From Cytobacillus sp. NCCP-133 (GTDB lineage Bacteria > Bacillota > Bacilli > Bacillales > Cytobacillaceae): a stretch of DNA of 64,000 nucleotides. Position 1 is the first letter of the stretch. Each line of letters opens with the position of its first letter. The notes beneath the pieces were generated by a model. It made no database searches, was not told the origin of the DNA, and saw only the letters and a list, made by a program, of their open reading frames with translations. The stretch lies in assembly GCF_026011715.1 (NCBI RefSeq), contig NZ_BRVM01000016.1, positions 17,935 to 81,934 on the forward strand. The letters are read 5' to 3'. The position numbers were made by a program, and so were the translations under genes. This document shows positions 17,929 to 26,963 of the stretch, piece after piece.

Positions 17929-18290
17929 CGCCTTCGCTCCCTTCGAAAGAGTTAACTGCTGACTTAGAGTACATGTAATATGAGATGAAAGATGATTTTC
18001 ATTACTATAATTAACAAATCAGCTGATTTCCATTCATAATTTTAAAAAGTTCACATAATTGAAAAAATCATATGTGGATTTAATCATGATTTTAACTTTA
18101 CTCATACTTACTTGAAGTAAATAATAGAAGAGCTATTTCCTAATTTTCTTGCAAAAATATCAATCTATGCTAAAATCCATTAAAAAATATATCTTTTTCA
18201 CTATTAACCTATTTTTTTATAGATGATAAATTTATCGGGTTATTTCTTTTAGTTTCAGCATAGTAATGACCATTGAGATGGAGGATATGA

Positions 18291-19400
18291 ATGGATATTA
18301 TTAATTTAGAAAATACGTGGGTAAGAATGGGCATTTCAGCAGCCATTCTTTTATTATTTTTAGCATTGAGAAAGATCTTTACAGCTTATGTTTTTAAAAT
18401 GATTCTTTCATTTATGCAAAAAAAGAAAGTCGAAACTGCAGCAAATATTTTAATTGCATTTGAAAGGCCTGCAAGATGGCTTTTCGTCATCATTGGCTTC
18501 CAGCTTGCCCTTAAATTTTTCCCTTATGATCTAATTAGTGATCCGCGGGAAACCCAAGTTTTCAGGTCACTCTTTATTTTATTGATTACATGGGGGCTTT
18601 TTAATTTGAGTTCAATCATTACACATCTTTTCCCGCGCCTTATGAATAAGCTCGACATTGATGTTGATAGGATTGTCATTCCTTTTATAACGAAGATTGC
18701 GAAACTGATTATTATTGTACTGGGAGTGACAATTATTGCGGAGGAATGGAATTATAATATTAATGGATTTATTGCCGGCCTGGGACTTGGCGGATTGGCC
18801 TTTGCCCTTGCTGCAAAAGAAACGGTAAGCAATTTATTTGGCGGGGTCGTCATCGTTACAGAAAAACCTTTTACAATCGGGGATTGGATTAAGACTCCAA
18901 GTGTTGAAGGAACCGTTGAGGATATTACCTTCAGAAGCACGAAGATCAGAACGTTTGCTCAGGCGCTTGTAACGGTGCCCAATTCGACGCTGGCCAATGA
19001 GCCGATCATTAACTGGTCAAAAATGGGTAAAAGGCAAATTGCATTCCATCTTGGTGTTACCTATTCAACACCGAAAAATAAGCTCGAGAAATTGGTTAAG
19101 AGCATTGAGCAAATGCTTATTGACCATGAAGAAATTCATAATGATACTATTCTGGTTAAATTTGATCGATTCAACGACTCCAGCCTTGATATATATCTAT
19201 ACTTCTTTACCACTGTAACCACTTTTGCGGAGTACTTGAACATTAAAGAGGATGTCAACTTCAGGATTATGGATCTGCTTGAAGAAGAAGGTGTAGAAGT
19301 CGCATTCCCAACCCGTACACTTATTGTCCAGCAGGATGGGCAGGCGGTTGAAGAACAGCAGGATCTGATGAAAAAAGAGCAAATGCATTCACATTCATAA
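18291..19400 (+). CDS. Small-conductance mechanosensitive channel (MscS family)
   Basis: A 369-residue channel that opens under membrane tension to release solutes. Four hydrophobic segments occupy about 1-190, the last being the pore-lining TM3 (GFIAGLGLGGLAFALAAKETVSNLFGG). The MscS beta domain follows (FTIGDWIKTPSVEGTVEDITFRSTKIRT). The cytoplasmic alpha/beta domain ends near residue 345, with a short acidic tail rich in Gln and Glu. Length and topology match the B. subtilis YhdY/YfkC type rather than the 286-residue E. coli MscS. SD GGAGG at 6 nt. Confidence 0.92.
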   Translation: MDIINLENTWVRMGISAAILLLFLALRKIFTAYVFKMILSFMQKKKVETAANILIAFERPARWLFVIIGFQLALKFFPYDLISDPRETQVFRSLFILLITWGLFNLSSIITHLFPRLMNKLDIDVDRIVIPFITKIAKLIIIVLGVTIIAEEWNYNINGFIAGLGLGGLAFALAAKETVSNLFGGVVIVTEKPFTIGDWIKTPSVEGTVEDITFRSTKIRTFAQALVTVPNSTLANEPIINWSKMGKRQIAFHLGVTYSTPKNKLEKLVKSIEQMLIDHEEIHNDTILVKFDRFNDSSLDIYLYFFTTVTTFAEYLNIKEDVNFRIMDLLEEEGVEVAFPTRTLIVQQDGQAVEEQQDLMKKEQMHSHS

Positions 19401-19409
19401 TAGAATTAT

Positions 19410-19442
19410 AAGCGTCCCGTTTTTTTTACTGGGGCGCTTTTA
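19410..19442 (+). terminator. Terminator of the MscS gene
   Basis: AAGCGTCCC/GGGGCGCTT stem with a T-rich loop, followed by TTTAAG. Confidence 0.75.
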
Positions 19443-19487
19443 AGTTTGGAATATACTGTGCAAATGGACTTTGACAATAAAATCAAA

Positions 19488-19602
19488 AAACGGAGGAAGA
19501 AAAAACGGAATTTAGGGAATAGAACTCTAAAAACGGGGAATGGGACGCAAAACTTAAGGAATAAAACAGCTAATTTTAGGAATGAAATCCAAGGTCATAG
19601 AC
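19488..19602. repeat. Degenerate purine-rich tandem repeat
   Basis: The 322 bp between the MscS and MATE genes are noncoding. About 115 bp consist of loosely repeating units of roughly 20-27 bp built on GGAATRRRAC, for example TTTAGGGAATAGAAC, ACGGGGAATGGGAC, TTAAGGAATAAAAC and TTTAGGAATGAAATC. The function is unknown. Confidence 0.45.
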
Positions 19603-19722
19603 AAGTGATTATTAGGTAATGGTGCTAAATCCAGACGGTTTCCCGGCAAAATATTAAATAATCACCAGATGACTTTATCTATGTTATAATTCTCTCGTCA
19701 CTTCACAGAAAGAGGAATATAC

Positions 19723-21090
19723 ATGGAACAGACATATAGCAAGAAAGAAAAGTTTCGCCAGCTTTTAATCATTTTAATTCCAATTCTCATTACACAGCTT
19801 ACGATCTATTCCATGACGTTTGTTGATACTTTAATGACAGGAAGGTATAGTTCAGAAGATCTGGCAGGTGTAGCGATTGGCTCCTCTTTGTGGCTTCCAG
19901 TGTTTACTGGGCTAAGCGGCATATTAATGGCGGTTACGCCGATTGTATCGCACTTGGTGGGGGCTAAAAAACAGGGAGATGCTGCTTTTTCTGTTATACA
20001 AGGTGTCTATTTATCAGTTATTATGGCACTGATCATTTTTGCAGGAGGAGCATTGTCCCTGGGCCCAATCTTAAATGGAATGAGTCTGGAGAACAGGGTT
20101 CATGAAACCGCTTTTGATTATCTTGCCGCTTTGAGCACAGGCTTGGTCCCCCTTTTTGTTTATAATGTATTAAGGTCCTTTATTGACGCTTTGGGAAAAA
20201 CAAGGGTGAGCATGATCATCACGTTGATTTCCCTGCCTATTAATGTGGTATTTAACTATTTGCTCATATATGGAAAGTTCGGCTTCCCGGAACTGGGAGG
20301 TGCCGGAGCTGGCTTTGCATCATCCATTACCTATTGGCTGATCACCATCCTTTCTTTTTACATTATTCAAAATAGTATGCCCTTCTCAGCATTTGGTATT
20401 TTTCGAAAACTTCATTCTATTTCATTAGTCAAATGGAAAGAAATACTTTTAATCGGCATTCCGATTGGATTATCCATCTTTTTTGAAACTAGCATTTTCT
20501 CGGCTGTCACGCTATTAATGAGCACTTTTGAAACAGCTGTTATTGCTTCACACCAGATTGCCCTAAATTTCGCTTCCTTGCTGTATATGATTCCCCTGAG
20601 CATTTCCATGGCTTTGACTATTTTGGCAGGGTTTGAAGTTGGAGCAGCAAGGTATAGGGATGCCAAGGAATACAGCTGGATGGGAGTAGCTGTTGCTTTG
20701 GCAATGGCACTTGTCTGCGCAGCGATCTTGCTGCTCTTCCCAGAAGAAGTTGCATCCATTTATACAAAAGATGAGGAAGTATTAAGCCTCACAACACAGT
20801 TCTTAATTTACGCAATGTTCTTCCAGCTTTCAGACGCTATACAGGCGCCAGTGCAAGGGGCATTGCGCGGATATAAAGATGTAAATGTTACCTTTATTAT
20901 GTCGCTTGTATCATATTGGGTGATCGGACTTCCATTTGGCTATTATCTTGCCAATTATACTGGCTGGGGCGCATTTGGCTATTGGACCGGTTTGATAACC
21001 GGACTGGCTGCAGGTGCTCTTACTTTAACAAGCAGACTTATTTATGTACAAAAAAGAAAATTCCCTGCTGGTTTGCAGGAAACTCGCTGA
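19723..21090 (+). CDS. MATE family efflux transporter
   Basis: A 455-residue cation-coupled multidrug and toxin exporter with 12 predicted membrane segments in two homologous halves. First-half signatures are PILITQLTIYSMTFVDTLMTGRYSSEDLAGVAIGSSLW (about 19-56, summarised) and VTPIVSHLVGAKKQGDA. The second half contains PIGLSIFFETSIFSAVTLLM and ILAGFEVGAARYRDAKEY. This is the NorM-like branch. The drug range cannot be read from sequence. AGAGGAA serves as SD. It is monocistronic. Confidence 0.92.
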   Translation: MEQTYSKKEKFRQLLIILIPILITQLTIYSMTFVDTLMTGRYSSEDLAGVAIGSSLWLPVFTGLSGILMAVTPIVSHLVGAKKQGDAAFSVIQGVYLSVIMALIIFAGGALSLGPILNGMSLENRVHETAFDYLAALSTGLVPLFVYNVLRSFIDALGKTRVSMIITLISLPINVVFNYLLIYGKFGFPELGGAGAGFASSITYWLITILSFYIIQNSMPFSAFGIFRKLHSISLVKWKEILLIGIPIGLSIFFETSIFSAVTLLMSTFETAVIASHQIALNFASLLYMIPLSISMALTILAGFEVGAARYRDAKEYSWMGVAVALAMALVCAAILLLFPEEVASIYTKDEEVLSLTTQFLIYAMFFQLSDAIQAPVQGALRGYKDVNVTFIMSLVSYWVIGLPFGYYLANYTGWGAFGYWTGLITGLAAGALTLTSRLIYVQKRKFPAGLQETR

Positions 21091-21095
21091 GATAT

Positions 21096-21125
21096 AAAAG
21101 CCATCGTAATGATACGATGGCTTTT
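21096..21125. terminator. Bidirectional terminator between the MATE and SDR genes
   Basis: Perfect 13-bp stem AAAAGCCATCGTA/TACGATGGCTTTT with a 4-nt loop between convergent genes. Confidence 0.92.
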
Positions 21126-21126
21126 A

Positions 21127-21900
21127 TTATTCCTGATGCATTTTCCCCAGGACGTCTTTTCCGCCCGTTACAGGTATGATGCCGCCTGTTATAAAACTGG
21201 ATTTTTCATCAGCCAGAAAGCTGATGACACGTGCGATATCCTCACCTGTTCCAGGCCTCCCAACAGGTGAAAAACTGTCTTTGGCTTCTGCTGTATCTTC
21301 AATATCTTTTTCTTTCCATTCTCCGATAATGTCACCTGGGCAAACCATGTTTGCAGTGATCCCGTTCCCTGCTTCCTCAAGAGCAATGGATTTTGTCAGT
21401 GAAGCTGCACCAGTTTTTGCAGCAGCAAACGCAGATCTGTAAATCCAGCCTGAAGCTGCCTCCACCCTGTCAAAGCCAATGGTAATGATTCTTCCCCATT
21501 TCTTTTCCCTCATTTTAGGAAGAAGCATCTTTGATAAATAAAAAACTGCATTTAGATTTCCATTAATAAGGTAATTCCATTGGTCAAATGAATAATCTGC
21601 CATCCCGATCCTTTCATGGACATAAGGACCTGCATTATGGACTAAGATATCAATTGCAGGAAATGCACGAAGCGCAGCCTGTACTATTTTTTCACAATCA
21701 GAAGCAATTGAAATATCCCCTTGTATTGGGATGTTTTTTGTTCCATGTTTGTCTGTAAGTTCTTTGCATAATGAAACAGCTTCCTCTTGACTGCTGCGGT
21801 AGTTAATCACAAGATGGACACCGCTTTCTGCAAGTGCCGCCGCCGTTCGTTTTCCGATTCCAGTTGCTCCTCCTGTGATTAAAGCTGCTCTATTCCTCAC
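21127..21900 (-). CDS. Short-chain dehydrogenase/reductase (SDR)
   Basis: A 257-residue Rossmann-fold oxidoreductase. The NAD(P) motif TGGATGIGKR is near the N-terminus, with the NAG motif in LVHNAGPY and an active-site region YRSAFAAAKTGAASL in which Tyr and Lys are spaced as Y-x(3)-F-x(3)-K. That is unusual, because the classical motif is YxxxK. The wording FDRVEAASGWIYRSAFAAAK is close to what I recall of B. subtilis YtkK. The start is a GTG (21898-21900) 7 nt after GAGGGG; a TTG at 21915 overlaps the SD and is rejected. The substrate is unknown. Confidence 0.82.
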   Translation of the reverse strand: MRNRAALITGGATGIGKRTAAALAESGVHLVINYRSSQEEAVSLCKELTDKHGTKNIPIQGDISIASDCEKIVQAALRAFPAIDILVHNAGPYVHERIGMADYSFDQWNYLINGNLNAVFYLSKMLLPKMREKKWGRIITIGFDRVEAASGWIYRSAFAAAKTGAASLTKSIALEEAGNGITANMVCPGDIIGEWKEKDIEDTAEAKDSFSPVGRPGTGEDIARVISFLADEKSSFITGGIIPVTGGKDVLGKMHQE

Positions 21901-22136
21901 AAAATTACCCCTCAATTATAGAAAATTTATATACGCTATTAACAATATACTAGTAATTACCGTGTGTTTATGCAAATAATAAGGAACTTTTCCTTTCTGT
22001 CTTCCTTTTGGGAATCGTCAGGTTTGATGCATTTATGAAATTTTTTAACAGATAGGCTTTTTACAGCATAGAATAAACTAACTTTAAAATGCATGGCTTG
22101 CCTTGTCAGCAGTTCTGCATGGAAAGGATGAGCAGG

Positions 22137-22613
22137 ATGTTCCCATGGAATTTTTTCCCCTTCAATAAAGATATGAAGAATTTTTCGAAACAAATGAAAC
22201 CTGAAGAAATTGATAAATATATCCAAAATTTGATGGGGCAAATGTTCCCTCAAAATATGCAAGGAATGACTGCCGCTCCCGATTTCATGAAAGGTTTCAA
22301 TGCAGCATCAAATCATTCGCATACCAACACACCAGTTCTGAATTCTTCCGTTTTCGAAACCCATGACCATATATTTGTCAGAGTGCCAATCAAAAATGAA
22401 GAATGGCTAAAAGAAATGAAGCTTTTCCACACATCGAATCAAATGATCATTGAGCATATTCCTGAAAAAGATGATCAGCATTTTATTACCCTGCCAGCTA
22501 TTGTAAAGAGAAAAGGTTCTTCTGCTCAATTTAAGGATGGCTGCCTGGAGATTAAAATCCCGAAGAATGTAGATATGCAATATTCAGAGATAGATGTCAC
22601 AGAAATCCTTTAA
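22137..22613 (+). CDS. GerT-like spore coat protein with Hsp20-like domain
   Basis: 158 residues. The start is an ATG placed 8 nt after AAAGGA, giving MFPWNFFPFNKDMKNFSKQM; an upstream ATG at 22119 lacks an SD. The Met-, Phe- and Asn-rich head and the degenerate alpha-crystallin strands in the second half (about 75-155) resemble B. subtilis GerT, a coat protein needed for normal germination. It is followed 28 bp later by a second alpha-crystallin protein, probably in one transcript. Assignment is by resemblance only. Confidence 0.6.
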   Translation: MFPWNFFPFNKDMKNFSKQMKPEEIDKYIQNLMGQMFPQNMQGMTAAPDFMKGFNAASNHSHTNTPVLNSSVFETHDHIFVRVPIKNEEWLKEMKLFHTSNQMIIEHIPEKDDQHFITLPAIVKRKGSSAQFKDGCLEIKIPKNVDMQYSEIDVTEIL

Positions 22614-22641
22614 ATGCATTCACCGAAAGGGAGAGAAACTT

Positions 22642-23139
22642 ATGGATATGGAAAAATGGAAAGAATTAATCCAGTTAACAGCTCAGTATCAAAACGAGGA
22701 TTTCTGGAGTGGATTTATGGAATCGGAAAACTCGGATTTAAATAAAAAGCGTTCTTTTTCAGGTCTTGAACAGAGAAAAATCAACACTTTCCTCTCTAAT
22801 CAGGAGGTTTATCCGAGATGTGACATGTATGAGGATGGAGATAAGATTATAATTGAAGCTGAACTTCCGGGACTTGCGAAAAATGATATCAAGGTCTCCT
22901 TAATACAAGATGAACTTATTATTAAAGGAAAAAGCAGCACCTTTCGTAATCACTGCCGTTACTTATTAAAGGAAAGACCGAGCAGAAACTTTGAAAAGAA
23001 GCTGTCAATCCCTATTGCAATAAATAAGAACATGATTGAAACCTCTCTAAACCATGGAATTCTATCCATTATTCTTCCTATTAAAAAAGATACTAATGAA
23101 AAGATCCCTATTTTTGTAAGAAATCAGGAAAACAGCTAA
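22642..23139 (+). CDS. Hsp20/alpha-crystallin family protein (CotP/CotM-like)
   Basis: 166 residues. The alpha-crystallin domain (about 65-155) is clear: CDMYEDGDKIIIEAELPGLAKNDIKVSLIQDELIIKG (summarised), a central loop, and NHGILSIILPI in the position of the conserved GxL motif. The start is the ATG 6 nt after AAAGGGAGAG. In B. subtilis such proteins (CotM, CotP) are coat components; a general small heat-shock role is equally possible. It is paired with the GerT-like gene. Confidence 0.8.
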   Translation: MDMEKWKELIQLTAQYQNEDFWSGFMESENSDLNKKRSFSGLEQRKINTFLSNQEVYPRCDMYEDGDKIIIEAELPGLAKNDIKVSLIQDELIIKGKSSTFRNHCRYLLKERPSRNFEKKLSIPIAINKNMIETSLNHGILSIILPIKKDTNEKIPIFVRNQENS

Positions 23140-23142
23140 CAA

Positions 23143-23170
23143 AAAAGACAGCCTAATTTGGCTGTCTTTT
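23143..23170. terminator. Bidirectional terminator between Hsp20 and CAP genes
   Basis: AAAAGACAGCC/GGCTGTCTTTT, 11 bp, with a TAATTT loop, between convergent genes. Confidence 0.9.
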
Positions 23171-23183
23171 AATGAATCAATGA

Positions 23184-23927
23184 TTATTTTCCAATGAACA
23201 TTTGTGTCCAGTAGTTGCCGTCTGCAACATGGCCTACACCAAGATGTGTAAAGTTGGCATTCATGATGTTTTTACGGTGTCCTTCACTGTTCATCCAAGC
23301 GTTTACTACTTCTTCAGGTGAACGCTGACCCATAGCAATGTTTTCACCAGCAGTACGGTAAGAAATACCGAATTGCTTCATCATATCAAATGGTGAACCG
23401 TAAGTTGGGCTATTATGGTCAAAGTATCCTTTTGCTTGCATATCACGGGACTTTTCACGTGCTACTTTACTTAGTTCTACATCAAGTTTTAGTGCAGATA
23501 TGCCCGCTTTAGCGCGTTCCTGGTTTGTTAATTCAAGTACTTTTTGCTCATATGCACTTACTTCAGATGTTACTTGTGCTGGTGCTTCTGTTTTTGGCTG
23601 TTCAGCTGGAGCTTGCTGCTGGGCAGGAGCTTTTGCTTGTTCCTGAACAATTGCCGGCTCCTTAACAGGTGCTTTTGTCTGAGCTGCTGGCTGCTGTACT
23701 TGCTGTTTGTTTATTTGAACATCCTGCCAGTTTACATTGAAACCTTTAAGATATTTTTGAAGAATGCTATTAATTTGATCTTGGCTTAGGTTACCAGTTT
23801 GAGAGTATACTACATTACCTTTTTCAGGAGTAGGACAATTTGAAGCTGCGTCCGCTTTGTTTACCCCTGGTGTTGATACTAGTAATGCTGCTGCCGCTGC
23901 TACTGAGAAAATTACTTTCTTATTCAT
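23184..23927 (-). CDS. Secreted CAP-domain protein (YkwD-like)
   Basis: 247 residues: a Sec signal peptide (about 1-28, cleavage near ADAA), then a Gln/Pro/Ala-rich low-complexity linker (75-120). The C-terminal CAP/SCP domain (about 130-247) has LTNQERAKAGISAL, FDHNSPTYGSPFDMM, AGENIAMG and NSEGHRKNIMNANFTHLGVG. Bacillus YkwD-type proteins are secreted or spore-associated and of unknown enzymatic role. GGAGG SD 10 nt before ATG. It is monocistronic. Confidence 0.88.
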   Translation of the reverse strand: MNKKVIFSVAAAAALLVSTPGVNKADAASNCPTPEKGNVVYSQTGNLSQDQINSILQKYLKGFNVNWQDVQINKQQVQQPAAQTKAPVKEPAIVQEQAKAPAQQQAPAEQPKTEAPAQVTSEVSAYEQKVLELTNQERAKAGISALKLDVELSKVAREKSRDMQAKGYFDHNSPTYGSPFDMMKQFGISYRTAGENIAMGQRSPEEVVNAWMNSEGHRKNIMNANFTHLGVGHVADGNYWTQMFIGK

Positions 23928-24212
23928 CTATTAAAATCCTCCCTGTTGTTTGTTTTCTTTGTTGTGCTGTGTTGCTTGCAGAATCATCATAACATAGGGT
24001 TTTATGTAATATTTCTGGGTGGATTTTACAATTAACCAATTGACTCTATGATTTTAGAAAGTTACAGGAACAGCAGTGACGAAAAAATTTCATAAATCCT
24101 TATTTTAATAGGTTTAGCATGTGGATATAACGGGTAGAGGTATGATTGGGTATATTTCACTATGAAGGAAAAACTCTTAAATCAATGCCAATTATATACT
24201 AAAACATTGTTG

Positions 24213-24241
24213 TTGACAGGTTTTTAGTTTGATAGTTATCT
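24213..24241 (+). promoter_or_regulatory. Candidate sigma-A promoter for a short plus-strand transcript
   Basis: Consensus TTGACA (24213-24218), 17-bp spacer, then TTATCT (24236-24241) in the 438-bp gap between the CAP and YtkA-like genes. It points away from the CAP gene and toward the terminator at 24341-24367, which would give a transcript of about 120 nt. Nothing else was seen in this gap. Confidence 0.45.
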
Positions 24242-24269
24242 TTACGTTTATTACAGAGGTGTAACAAAT

Positions 24270-24290
24270 ATGAAAGTAGATCATATGTAA
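24270..24290 (+). other. Very short leader-like ORF (6 codons)
   Basis: ATG at 24270 follows GAGGTG by 8 nt and encodes MKVDHM before TAA. It lies within the putative 120-nt transcript. It may be a chance ORF or the coding part of a small RNA. Confidence 0.25.
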
Positions 24291-24340
24291 TAACGGGTAA
24301 ATACACCTATTCTATTCCAAACCAAAAGAAACCATGAATG

Positions 24341-24367
24341 AAAAAAGCAGCCGGAAGCTGCTTTTTT
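24341..24367. terminator. Bidirectional terminator
   Basis: AAAAAAGCAGC/GCTGCTTTTTT stem with a CGGAA loop. It ends the signalling operon on the minus strand and any plus-strand transcript from 24213. Confidence 0.9.
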
Positions 24368-24851
24368 AATGGCTGTTATGATCTTTCTCTCCTTCGACAT
24401 CTTCCATTTCTTCCTTATTATCCATCTCCGCGTTCGCGGAATCTTCTTCTGGTTCGCTTGGCTGCCCTATAATAAACTCTTTCTTAGGCATATTATGCAT
24501 TCTGCGGGCAGTTACATGGGAGTATATATAATAGGTGCCTTCTTCTGTAAAACTTTTTTCGAGGCGGTAAATTCCGTTCTCAGCATGTTCTACAAGTATT
24601 TTCTCATGCTCTTTTTCATTTGCTCTCCAGACCTCGAATTTAACTTCGTCTGCGTCTGTTACTTCTTCCTCACCATAGGTAACCTTTGCTTCAAAAGCTA
24701 CAGGCTCGTTCACTTCTGCTTTTTCTGGATTGACACTTAATTTCACATCAAGAAATTGCGGCTCTTCTTCTCCATCAGTATTATTGTCATTGCATGCTGT
24801 TAAGCTAACTAAAAGCATAAGAGGTATCATTACATAAATTAATTTCTTCAT
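24366..24851 (-). CDS. Lipoprotein with YtkA/FixH-like domain
   Basis: 161 residues beginning MKKLIYVMIPLMLLVSLTAC; the lipobox LTAC puts the lipidated Cys at residue 20. An immunoglobulin-like YtkA domain follows (about 35-125: VNPEKAEVNEPVAFEAKVTY, and YRLEKSFTEEGTYYIYSHVTARRMHNMPKKEF), then an acidic tail ending in HNSH. AAGGAG SD 6 nt before the ATG; 15 extra codons upstream are not needed. It is the last gene of the four-gene operon, 31 bp after the kinase. The Met/His-rich end could bind metal, but this is speculation. Confidence 0.75.
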   Translation of the reverse strand: MKKLIYVMIPLMLLVSLTACNDNNTDGEEEPQFLDVKLSVNPEKAEVNEPVAFEAKVTYGEEEVTDADEVKFEVWRANEKEHEKILVEHAENGIYRLEKSFTEEGTYYIYSHVTARRMHNMPKKEFIIGQPSEPEEDSANAEMDNKEEMEDVEGEKDHNSH

Positions 24852-24882
24852 TACTATCTCCTTTTTATATCCATTCTTTCTT

Positions 24883-26286
24883 TTAATCCATCTCAAGGAT
24901 TGGCAGGAAAATTCTTATGACTGTCCCCTGATCCACTTTACTTGATATGATTAAATTCCCTTGATGCAGTTTTATAAGTTTTTCTGCAATTGCAAGGCCC
25001 AAGCCTGTTCCTCCGTCATCTCTTGAACGGCCTTTATTGACCCTGTAGAACCTTTGCTTTATTTTGTTTACATGTTCCTCAGGTATACCTATTCCAGTGT
25101 CCTCTATGTCAATTATGCCTTTATCCTTCTCCTGATATAAACGAATGCTTATTCCTCCGTTTTCCGTATAGCGAATAGAGTTATCCATAATATTCTGGAT
25201 GACCTGCTCAATTCTGCCTTCATCTCCGTTAATGATAATTTCAGGATCTAAATCATAATGAAGCTTCAGTTTTTTTTCACAGATGATAGGCTTGTATTTT
25301 TCTATTGAATCTTCAATGAGCTGTGCGAGCGGCAGAGGCATTTTCTCCATCGGATATTCATCTGATTCAAGCTTGGACAAATCAAGCAAATCCCCAACAA
25401 GCCGATCCATTCTTCCTGCCTCCCTATGAATTAGCTTTAAATACCTTTGTTTCTCTTCGTCTGTATGGACCATATCTGACATAAGGGCATCGCTGTACCC
25501 TTTTACATAGCTGATGGGGGTCCTGAGCTCATGGGAAACATTTGCCAAAAACTCTCTCCTTCGTTCATCCTCTTTTTGAATAGAAGAGGACATGTGGTTA
25601 AACGCATGGGCCAGCTGCCCAATCTCATCAAGAGAATTAATATTCAGCTGTACATCATATTGTCCCTGTGAGACATGCTCGGCAGCATCCTTCATATCAA
25701 GAAGCGGTTTAGTCAGTTTTTTGATAAGCATGGTGCCCAATAATATACTAACGACAGTAAAGATCAATGCTGCTATAAACCATACATAGGCAAAGTCTTT
25801 TGTAATCTCCGATATTTTTGCAAGAGGCAAGTACAAGTAAATGATGCCTTGAAGCCTGTTTTCATCAAGCAGAGGAATAATGACACCCATTATTTTGCGG
25901 CCGAACCTTTCTTCATAGCCCAATTTTTGTACAGCATTTCCTTGAAGGAGCTCTTCTCTCTCTTCCTGCCCTATTAAAGACTGATAGTCAATATCAAAGG
26001 GCAAACAGGCACTTAACTCCCTAGGGTTGCTGACAATGAAGATTTCTGTTTCAGACTTGGAATTATACCAGTCAATCTTCTCTTTAAGTTCTTCAGTCAA
26101 GGGTCCTCCCTGATACTCCATGGCTAAACGCTGCCCTTCATCAAAGAGCGATTTTTCAACATTCTTGACATAAATTTTTTCATAAAAAAGATAGGATAAA
26201 AAATAGGAATAGAGAATCGTAATCAATATAGCTGCTGTCACAGTCAGCCACATTTTTTTTGCGAGACTATTAGGCAGAAACCTCAT
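24883..26286 (-). CDS. Sensor histidine kinase
   Basis: A 467-residue membrane kinase: TM1 (13-33), extracytoplasmic sensor of about 130 residues, TM2 (167-188), HAMP (189-241), then the H-box SHELRTPISYVKGY with the phospho-accepting His252. The catalytic domain follows with N-box IMDNSIRYT, DTGIGIP and GTGLGLAI. ATGA overlap with the response regulator gene indicates translational coupling. The sensor contains a single Cys in the segment ELSACLPFD. The signal is unknown; the lipoproteins flanking the pair suggest an envelope input. Confidence 0.93.
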   Translation of the reverse strand: MRFLPNSLAKKMWLTVTAAILITILYSYFLSYLFYEKIYVKNVEKSLFDEGQRLAMEYQGGPLTEELKEKIDWYNSKSETEIFIVSNPRELSACLPFDIDYQSLIGQEEREELLQGNAVQKLGYEERFGRKIMGVIIPLLDENRLQGIIYLYLPLAKISEITKDFAYVWFIAALIFTVVSILLGTMLIKKLTKPLLDMKDAAEHVSQGQYDVQLNINSLDEIGQLAHAFNHMSSSIQKEDERRREFLANVSHELRTPISYVKGYSDALMSDMVHTDEEKQRYLKLIHREAGRMDRLVGDLLDLSKLESDEYPMEKMPLPLAQLIEDSIEKYKPIICEKKLKLHYDLDPEIIINGDEGRIEQVIQNIMDNSIRYTENGGISIRLYQEKDKGIIDIEDTGIGIPEEHVNKIKQRFYRVNKGRSRDDGGTGLGLAIAEKLIKLHQGNLIISSKVDQGTVIRIFLPILEMD

Positions 26287-26963
26287 TCACCCGGCACCTC
26301 AAATTTATAGCCCACTCCCCAGACAGTTTGAATATAGTCTCCTACTCCTAATTTCATTCTTAAGGTTTTGATATGGGTATCAACCGTTCTCAGACTTCCG
26401 GTATATTGAATGCCCCATACCCTCTCGAGCAGCTGCTCCCTGCTTAGGGCTTGGTTCTTATGTTCAATGAAAAAAAGGAAAAGTTCAAATTCTTTCAAGG
26501 TCAGCGGTATGGCCTTTCCTTCAACTGTAACTTTACGCGCTATTTTATCAAGAGTGATTTTCCCTATTTTCAAAAAGCCAGTATCACTTTTGGCACCCCC
26601 TGTTCTCCGCAGTACAGCATTGATCCTTGCTATAAGTTCTCCAGGAGTGAATGGTTTAACAATATAATCATCACCCCCGAGCTGAAGAGCCTTTACCTTA
26701 TCCCATTCCTCTCCTTTTGCAGAGAGGAATATAATCGGGATTTCTGAATTGCCCCTAATTCTTGAGCATACTTCATACCCATCTTCTTCAGGCATCATGA
26801 TATCCAGGATAACGAAATCGATTGCTGTGTTTTTTAGGATATTATACGCCTCACTACCATTTTCAGCGGTAAAGCACTGAAAACCTGAATTGCCAAGATA
26901 CATTTCTATTAGATTCCTCATATCTGCTTCATCATCTATGATCAGGATGTTTTGCATGCTCAT
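26283..26963 (-). CDS. OmpR/PhoB-family response regulator
   Basis: 226 residues: receiver domain with acidic pocket IDDEAD, phospho-acceptor Asp54 in VILDIMMPEEDG, and Lys in IVKPF. The winged helix DNA-binding domain (about 130-226) has LTLKEFELFLFFIEHKNQALSREQLLERVWG and RTVDTHIKTLRMKLG. ATGA overlaps at both ends, with the lipoprotein gene upstream and the kinase gene downstream. Confidence 0.95.
   Translation of the reverse strand: MSMQNILIIDDEADMRNLIEMYLGNSGFQCFTAENGSEAYNILKNTAIDFVILDIMMPEEDGYEVCSRIRGNSEIPIIFLSAKGEEWDKVKALQLGGDDYIVKPFTPGELIARINAVLRRTGGAKSDTGFLKIGKITLDKIARKVTVEGKAIPLTLKEFELFLFFIEHKNQALSREQLLERVWGIQYTGSLRTVDTHIKTLRMKLGVGDYIQTVWGVGYKFEVPGE

Noticed and set aside
23544..23789. 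Cysteine-rich plus-strand ORF inside the CAP-domain gene
   Set aside because: It is a complementary-frame shadow of the Gln/Pro/Ala-rich linker of the CAP protein and has no SD.
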